This document shows, piece after piece, positions 59,904 through 64,000 of a DNA stretch of 64,000 bases. Both the position numbers and the translations under genes were made by a program. The notes below the pieces were generated by a model. That model was not told the DNA's origin and made no database searches. It saw only the letters and a program-made list of their open reading frames with translations. The DNA comes from Paenibacillus chibensis (lineage in GTDB: Bacteria; Bacillota; Bacilli; Paenibacillales; Paenibacillaceae): the NCBI RefSeq assembly GCF_004001045.1, contig NZ_BIMK01000001.1:186001-250000 (forward strand), in the 5' to 3' direction. How positions within the stretch are numbered: position 1 is the stretch's first letter; every line of letters begins with the position of its first letter.

Positions 59904-60062
59904 CTATACAACGGCTATTTCCGTTCGTATTTTTTTGTTCAATTGGATCAGGCGGTCCATCTCGGATGGCGGTACCGGCAACAAGGGAAGCCTTGCCTCG
60001 CCGCAATCCAGACCTCTTTGCAGATAAAAGAAATCCGTCCATCTGAATCCATAAATTAAAGC
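59904..60062 (-). pseudogene. 3' remnant of a NanA/DapA-family lyase gene
   Basis: A 52-codon open stretch ending 11 nt before the sialidase start. Its translation contains YLQRGLDCGEARLPLLPV followed by a helical SEMDRLIQLNKKIRTEI, which matches the C-terminal end of N-acetylneuraminate lyase/dihydrodipicolinate synthase proteins (pattern GLDCG-x-R-x-PLLPL plus a final helix). An in-frame stop lies immediately upstream and the preceding DNA is AT-rich and unrelated, so about 250 codons are gone. With the sialidase it implies a former nan operon. Confidence 0.6.
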
Positions 60063-60148
60063 CTATTATATCAACAGCCTTCTGGAATGAATATCCTATG
60101 TTTTTCTCAGGTATATAACATTAACTCAATGTCTCTTGGAAATAAAAT

Positions 60149-60193
60149 GCCAAAGAGACTGCCGGGTTATCTCGGCAGCCTGTTTACATTGGC
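60149..60193 (-). terminator. Nested hairpin downstream of the small hypothetical gene
   Basis: CTGCCG/CGGCAG forms an inner stem, enclosed by GCCAA/TTGGC; on the minus strand ATTTTA follows. A moderate terminator about 15 nt after the stop codon. Confidence 0.6.
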
Positions 60194-60207
60194 CGTCTTT
60201 TTATCGC

Positions 60208-60663
60208 TTAGAAATTGCTCCCAGCAGCGGCGATTCCGCTGAAGCTCCGCGCCCCGATCGTCACATCGTAATTCGTCGTTACACTGATCGTGTACTGAAT
60301 CAATCCGTTCAGCACTTCGGCGGCCGGAGGGTAATCCACCGCCGTAATTGCGGCCATTTCGTAGCTGATATCGGTTTGGCTTGCAGCTTTCTGATACGTC
60401 GTGGTGAAAATCGGATTCCCGTTGCGAAAGATCATAAAAGTGGCATTGGGAACAAGGGTCGGAGCAGCGGTAATCCCCATTTGCAAGCGTGCGTACGCGT
60501 GTAATGTGACACGAACCGATCCGGCATTGGCCGGTAAAACGCCACCTGTTTGCAAACCGATATCTCCGAAAACATAGGGCTGGGAAGAGGATGTGATCTC
60601 TACTCCAGGCGTATCCTGCGTGCTGTCGAGCGAGATTCTCATATCTACAAACTGAATACTCAT
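60208..60663 (-). CDS. Small all-beta hypothetical protein
   Basis: A 151-residue protein; ATG (MSIQFVDMRI) behind AAGGAG at 8 nt. It has no signal peptide and no Cys, is rich in Thr, Ala, Ser and Val, and looks all-beta with alternating hydrophobic strands (SVRVTLHAYARLQMG, ATFMIFRNGNPIFTTTY, LIQYTISVTTNYDVTIG). The composition and size recall jelly-roll spore-surface or exosporium-type proteins of bacilli, but I do not recognise a family. It is a single gene with its own terminator. Confidence 0.65.
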   Translation of the reverse strand: MSIQFVDMRISLDSTQDTPGVEITSSSQPYVFGDIGLQTGGVLPANAGSVRVTLHAYARLQMGITAAPTLVPNATFMIFRNGNPIFTTTYQKAASQTDISYEMAAITAVDYPPAAEVLNGLIQYTISVTTNYDVTIGARSFSGIAAAGSNF

Positions 60664-60807
60664 CTTGTTCACTCCTTTCCTATCAGATGATTTATATTAT
60701 GATAGGATTGGGGAACCCGAGTAGACGAATTTGAGAGAGTCGAACCCAATCTCTTCCTACTTTTTTCCTTCACCTGCGATTGGATAGAATCTAACCATCT
60801 ATTCCAT

Positions 60808-61671
60808 TTACAGCCGCTTTAGGCTCATCGTCCGTCTCGAAATAACCCATGCTGACGCCAGTAAGGCAAGAGCCACCAAAATTCCCGATTCCCCCGTCCA
60901 TAGCAGCACATTTTTACCTTTAGAGAAAGAATCGAAGACGTCCTGAATCACGGCATTCCAGCAGGCATGCAGAAGGATGGCAGGCCAAATGCTGCCGGTT
61001 GCGAGCCGCAGACGCCCGATGATGACACCGAAGGATGTGACCGAAACCATGAACAATGCGATGGAGAGTACCGGATAGGGACCGGAATAGTAGAGTCCTT
61101 CCATCATCACGGGCAAATGCCATAACCCCCAGATGATCCCGCTGGTCAGCAGCGGATACGGGACGCGGGCGTCGATCAGCCTCGTGAGCATATAACCGCG
61201 CCAACCCAGCTCCTCCCCGCTGCTGCTGATCACACCGACGGCGGTGCCGCCAACCGTTTGCACGAGCAAAAATCCCAGGAATAAGATGGCAGGCGGTGCC
61301 TTGATGAATGTATCCGGAGCGGCGAACTGCACCAGCCCCGTCATCCAGGCGATCCCATAGGCAACCAGTCCGATCGCTGAAGGAAACAGCAGTATCCAAG
61401 GAAGCGACTTCAGCAGCTGCTTTCCCTTCACCCGCAGGGAAATATCGCGAATCCCTTCGCGCAGCAGCAATCGGGCACCGATGGAGGACAACCCCGGCGC
61501 CCACATCAAGAGTAAAATAAAAAGCGATGATTTCGGCACCATAACATAACACAGCGTCGAGAGAGGGACGAGCATGGCAAAGTAAACGAGAAGTCCCCGC
61601 CTTGCCGAACGGATGCGTTCCCTCTCCTCTCTTGTTCCTGCGGCAGGACTGCCGCTCCTGTTTATTTTCAT
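60808..61671 (-). CDS. CPBP-family intramembrane metalloprotease (CAAX-prenyl-protease-like)
   Basis: A 287-residue membrane protein with about eight helices. The catalytic motif 1 EExxxR is GEELGWRGYML, and motif 2 appears as GIIWGLWHLPVM, with a further ILLHACWNAV (motif 3 His). All expected active-site Glu and His residues are therefore present. The ATG follows AAAAGAGG at 9 nt. Bacterial members cut peptides or provide bacteriocin immunity; no bacteriocin gene is visible nearby. Two readings overlap here; this one alone has family motifs. Confidence 0.88.
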   Translation of the reverse strand: MKINRSGSPAAGTREERERIRSARRGLLVYFAMLVPLSTLCYVMVPKSSLFILLLMWAPGLSSIGARLLLREGIRDISLRVKGKQLLKSLPWILLFPSAIGLVAYGIAWMTGLVQFAAPDTFIKAPPAILFLGFLLVQTVGGTAVGVISSSGEELGWRGYMLTRLIDARVPYPLLTSGIIWGLWHLPVMMEGLYYSGPYPVLSIALFMVSVTSFGVIIGRLRLATGSIWPAILLHACWNAVIQDVFDSFSKGKNVLLWTGESGILVALALLASAWVISRRTMSLKRL

Positions 61672-61844
61672 CCGAATAACCTCTTTTCACGTGTATGTAT
61701 TTTCCATCTAGAAGTATAGCAACTGCCTTATGTGGATCAGAACCAGCCCAAGTCCAGTCTTTCCCCCGGACCAAGGCCCAGGAATGAATCAGACTCAGGA
61801 ATGTGGTATCGGAATGAGCCCTCTATCTATGGTTGATTGCAGGC

Positions 61845-61880
61845 AAAAAAGGAGAACCGCTTTTGGCGATTCCCCTTTTT
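61845..61880 (-). terminator. Terminator of the S41 peptidase gene
   Basis: On the minus strand AAAAAGGGGAATCGCC pairs imperfectly with GCGGTTCTCCTTTTTT around a short loop. The T-run is good; two mismatches lie within the stem. It may work in both directions. Confidence 0.65.
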
Positions 61881-61944
61881 CCGTGACGCTCTATCTTATT
61901 CGTACACCGTCTTTAGCGAAGCCCCGATTCTGTATACTAACCGT

Positions 61945-62943
61945 TCATTCATTTCCTTTTAGTTCTTTTAATTGATTTTCGGCTTCTTTGACTAGAAATC
62001 CATATTCTTTACGATCTTGGTAGTAATTAATTACATGATGAAGAGCAAGTTCATATGCCGTATCATCTGCCTCGTTTGGAGTTGTCTTCACATCCGGAGT
62101 CACGCCTTTTCCCTCCCAATTTGTTTGGGTAATGGGATTCATTGCCCGCCCATCCGGGATGAATACGCTAAAATGCTTCGTTAATTGATGAACGGCACCC
62201 GGATTGGCTCCTCCTGCCGTGACCTCTCCAATGACGGTTGCCCGCTTTAAGTTTGTCAGATTATACGCAAACTCTTCAGCAGCGGAGAATGTTTTGTGGC
62301 TCGTTAATACGTAGACAGGCTTGTTACCATTCCGTTTTCCAGGGACATATGATAACGTCCAAGACTGACTTAAAGAATCTTTGGACCTGGAATAGAAACT
62401 GTTTAAGTGAAAAGGCTCGGAATCAAACAAATAACTTGTGATAAAGGCAACCATGAAAGGACTTCCGCCTCCGTTATTCCGTAAATCAAAGATAAGATCG
62501 TCCGTGTCAGCCACCAAATTCATTGCATTCACTGCAGTATCGCCCGCAAACTCAGGATCGTGAAAACCTCGGAGATCGATATAGCCGATGTTCCCCGGAC
62601 GTCGTTCAACTTTATGAAATCCATAATTATCGATCTTTGCTTGTAGGAGATACTCCTCCCTTCGTTCTTTTTCACCAGTCTTTTGATCCATAGACCTGTC
62701 TTGTTCCGTGTATCGTAATTTCAAATGTTTATCGTTACTTTTTTCCCGGAGATCATTCGTGATTAGTTCACAAAACGCTTCCGGGCTTTCAATGTCTTCA
62801 TATTCTTTTCTGGTTAACTTTCGTTCCAGGTAATTTCCCATTTCTTTAGCCATATCGGGAAACACATAATGTTCATTTAACGATTTGGTTAGTGAAAGTA
62901 TAATTTCTTCAGGAGCCCAACCCCTCGACTTGTTAGCTTGCAC
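61945..62943 (-). CDS. S41-family (C-terminal-processing/IRBP-like) peptidase
   Basis: A 332-residue protein without signal peptide or PDZ domain. The IRBP-like N-terminal helices (residues 10-90) are followed by the S41 core: RRPGNIGYIDLRGF, DDLIFDLRNNGGGSP, and the nucleophile region LTSHKTFSAAEEFAY, then GGANPGAVHQL. Start: GTG six nt after GGAGG, preferred over an out-of-frame ATG. The gene is distinctly more AT-rich than most of the window, as is the DNA beyond it. Cytoplasmic S41 proteins of this kind are often annotated as resistance or self-protection peptidases; the substrate is unknown. Confidence 0.88.
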   Translation of the reverse strand: MQANKSRGWAPEEIILSLTKSLNEHYVFPDMAKEMGNYLERKLTRKEYEDIESPEAFCELITNDLREKSNDKHLKLRYTEQDRSMDQKTGEKERREEYLLQAKIDNYGFHKVERRPGNIGYIDLRGFHDPEFAGDTAVNAMNLVADTDDLIFDLRNNGGGSPFMVAFITSYLFDSEPFHLNSFYSRSKDSLSQSWTLSYVPGKRNGNKPVYVLTSHKTFSAAEEFAYNLTNLKRATVIGEVTAGGANPGAVHQLTKHFSVFIPDGRAMNPITQTNWEGKGVTPDVKTTPNEADDTAYELALHHVINYYQDRKEYGFLVKEAENQLKELKGNE

Positions 62944-63083
62944 ATGAATCCTCCCCTTCAGATGGATCTATTTTTTTCGAAATCCCACTTCCCTATTACT
63001 TCTTCAAGTTATTTCCACTATCCTGCACGAACAGCTCCTGTCGTTAGAACACATTCACATCCGCATTCCTTGGTAAATAAAAT

Positions 63084-63111
63084 AAGGAGAGCCCTTTTAC
63101 AGGCTCTCCTT
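63084..63111 (-). terminator. Terminator of the 39-residue Cys-rich gene
   Basis: On the minus strand AAGGAGAGCC pairs perfectly with GGCTCTCCTT around an 8-nt loop, followed by ATTTTATTT. About 65 nt after the mini-gene stop codon. Confidence 0.8.
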
Positions 63112-63177
63112 CGATTCGGTCATATGCTCAGGATTTTCAGGCATCGTGCCGCTCTTACTCTATTCGATGCGTCATCG

Positions 63178-63297
63178 TCAGGAAACTTTGAGTTTGATTT
63201 TGGTTTTCATTTTGCTCCCACAGCCGCACAGGATCGTATGCTTCAAATTTCGAATTGGCTTGTGGCACATGGGGCATACATTTTGATGCAGTGTCAT
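63178..63297 (-). CDS. 39-residue Cys-rich (zinc-ribbon-like) mini-protein
   Basis: A short reading frame with ATG behind AAAGGGTGATC and its own terminator downstream. It encodes two Cys knuckles, VCPMCHKPI (CxxCH) and ILCGCGSK (CxC), 13 residues apart, followed by a very basic tail (KMKTKIKLKVS). This pattern suggests one bound zinc and nucleic-acid contact. A Fur-family-like palindrome lies in its promoter region. I recognise no named family. The strand opposite holds a 121-codon frame that I consider spurious. Confidence 0.55.
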   Translation of the reverse strand: MTLHQNVCPMCHKPIRNLKHTILCGCGSKMKTKIKLKVS

Positions 63298-63402
63298 CTC
63301 TGATCACCCTTTCCATTCATTCGCCTGCGCCTCGAACTATACGGCTCATGCCGCTTGCATCGGGGACTGTAGACCGGCTAAATAACATTAGGTCATATAT
63401 AA

Positions 63403-63430
63403 ATGATAACACTTATCAATTTAAAATCAA
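63403..63430 (-). promoter_or_regulatory. Promoter with Fur-family-like box ahead of the Cys-rich mini-gene
   Basis: On the minus strand TTGATT (63430-63425) and TATCAT (63408-63403) are 16 nt apart. Over the -10 region, TGATAACACTTATCA (63404-63418) is a perfect inverted repeat apart from its centre and matches the Fur 7-1-7 consensus TGATAATNATTATCA at 13 of 15 places. Fur, Zur and PerR boxes share this frame, so the metal cannot be decided. Confidence 0.5.
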
Positions 63431-63549
63431 TATTTATTTATAATAATTATAAACAAAATCACTTTTCCCTTCTTACCTTGTCCACAAAAACCAAGTTTTT
63501 AGACAACTATTGGTGGTTTCCCAAAACGGAAAAATCGTCCTAAACATAC

Positions 63550-63583
63550 AAAAGGCGCATTCCTAATGGAATGGCGCCTTTTG
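63550..63583. terminator. Bidirectional terminator
   Basis: AAAAGGCGCATTCC pairs with GGAATGGCGCCTTTT around TAAT with one bulge. It may end the gene entering from the right edge on the minus strand, although it lies about 375 nt beyond that stop. Confidence 0.65.
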
Positions 63584-63957
63584 TGGATTAACCTACTTAC
63601 CTTGCTATGATGGATCATAAAAGTTGCTAAAAAGGATAAGAACCCTTGTTTTTTTCGAAACATGTCTCATAAAAAATGAGAAGCGATTCAAGATCTGTTC
63701 TTTGGCATTAGTGTTGGAAGCAAATCCGTTAATGAGTCAACTCATTGGTCATTCGTATTGCCGATAAGGCACAACATTCTTGCGATATCCACATACCGTT
63801 TGCTGTTTTGTCCGCTTCAGGTAAAAATTAACTGGGATCATTCATTGGTGCTTGAATCCAAACGGTTCTCATTTTCTTACCTTACTCTGTCTGAACAAGG
63901 TACAAGCTCTGATTTCTTGTTGGCCTCAAGCTCCAACTGTAACACCAGCAAATGCCG
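63584..63957. other. AT-rich stretch without a supportable gene
   Basis: About 370 nt. A 67-codon plus-strand frame (63758-63961) has no ribosome site and no family resemblance, so I do not call it. No repeats or RNA structure recognised. Confidence 0.4.
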
Positions 63958-64000
63958 TTAACTTAACGCTTTTACTAAAGCTTCTCCAAATTCTTTAGCG
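63958..64000 (-). CDS. Possible C-terminal end of a gene entering from the right edge
   Basis: The last 13 codons read AKEFGEALVKALS followed by TAA, a charged, helix-like protein end. Too short to identify; it could be chance. Confidence 0.25.
   Translation of the reverse strand, partial: AKEFGEALVKALS

Noticed and set aside
60920..61774. Minus-strand frame of 284 codons in another phase
   Set aside because: Overlaps the CPBP protease, which alone has membrane helices and the EExxxR motif.
62938..63303. Plus-strand frame of 121 codons
   Set aside because: No ribosome site or family resemblance; the opposite strand holds a better small gene with signals at both ends.
1..64000. CRISPR arrays, tRNA or rRNA genes, phage modules, complete insertion sequences
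   Set aside because: No regularly spaced repeats, no tRNA or rRNA signatures, no integrase or intact transposase frames were seen.

Overview
The window reads as chromosomal DNA of a Paenibacillus-type, spore-forming, Gram-positive saprophyte. The support is strong AGGAGG ribosome binding sites with frequent GTG/TTG starts, Ger(x)A/B/C spore-germination genes, lipoprotein solute-binding proteins, YesM/YesN-type two-component systems and the DUF5696 / NHL-Yip1 proteins typical of Paenibacillus sugar-uptake loci. Most of the window is GC-rich carbohydrate-utilisation DNA; about 56.3-58.4 kb and 61.9-64 kb look visibly more AT-rich. I saw no rRNA, tRNA, CRISPR array or intact mobile element.

Layout. 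1-11.2 kb (minus strand): a sugar ABC operon running off the left edge. Transcription order is lipoprotein binding protein, very large binding protein with duplicated beta-sandwich modules, MalF-type permease, MalG-type permease, secreted NHL/TPR/Yip1 membrane protein, DUF5696 protein, and a third permease cut by the edge. 11.6-12.75 kb: a GntR/LacI-chimera (AraR-like) repressor. 13-20 kb: S9 peptidase, threonine catabolism (kbl-tdh), and a bacteriophytochrome with a degenerate GGDEF domain. 20.4-22.9 kb (plus): kduI, a DeoR regulator and kduD for unsaturated-uronate catabolism, behind a promoter covered by three 10-bp tandem repeats. 23-29.5 kb (minus): a GH13 C-terminal fragment, an MFS exporter, a TrmB regulator, a COG4705 membrane protein with a VanRS-like two-component system, and a quinone oxidoreductase. 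29.5-32.8 kb: a complete ECF transporter (S, fused AA', T). 33-36.4 kb: a spore-germination operon damaged by a deletion joining the C gene to the B gene.

36.6-49.3 kb (minus) is one L-rhamnose regulon: a binding-protein lipoprotein, YesM-type kinase and AraC-type response regulator, then the rhaT-rhaP-rhaQ-rhaS transporter and rhaA-rhaB-rhaM catabolism. Divergently at 49.5-56 kb (plus) lies a mannoside locus: AraC activator, a phosphomannose-isomerase-like protein with an extra N-terminal domain, a ROK kinase and a GH38 alpha-mannosidase, all apparently cytoplasmic. 56.35-58.4 kb holds an AT-richer two-domain methyltransferase. 58.5-60 kb holds a cytoplasmic sialidase preceded by a 3' remnant of a NanA/DapA-family lyase. 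The right end carries a small jelly-roll-like hypothetical protein, a CPBP protease, an S41 peptidase and a 39-residue Cys-rich mini-protein behind a Fur-family-like palindrome.

Together, rhamnose, 5-keto-4-deoxyuronate, mannoside and sialoside genes suggest growth on plant pectin (rhamnogalacturonan) and host or fungal glycans. Several pathways are visibly eroding: ger, nan and the GH13 fragment.
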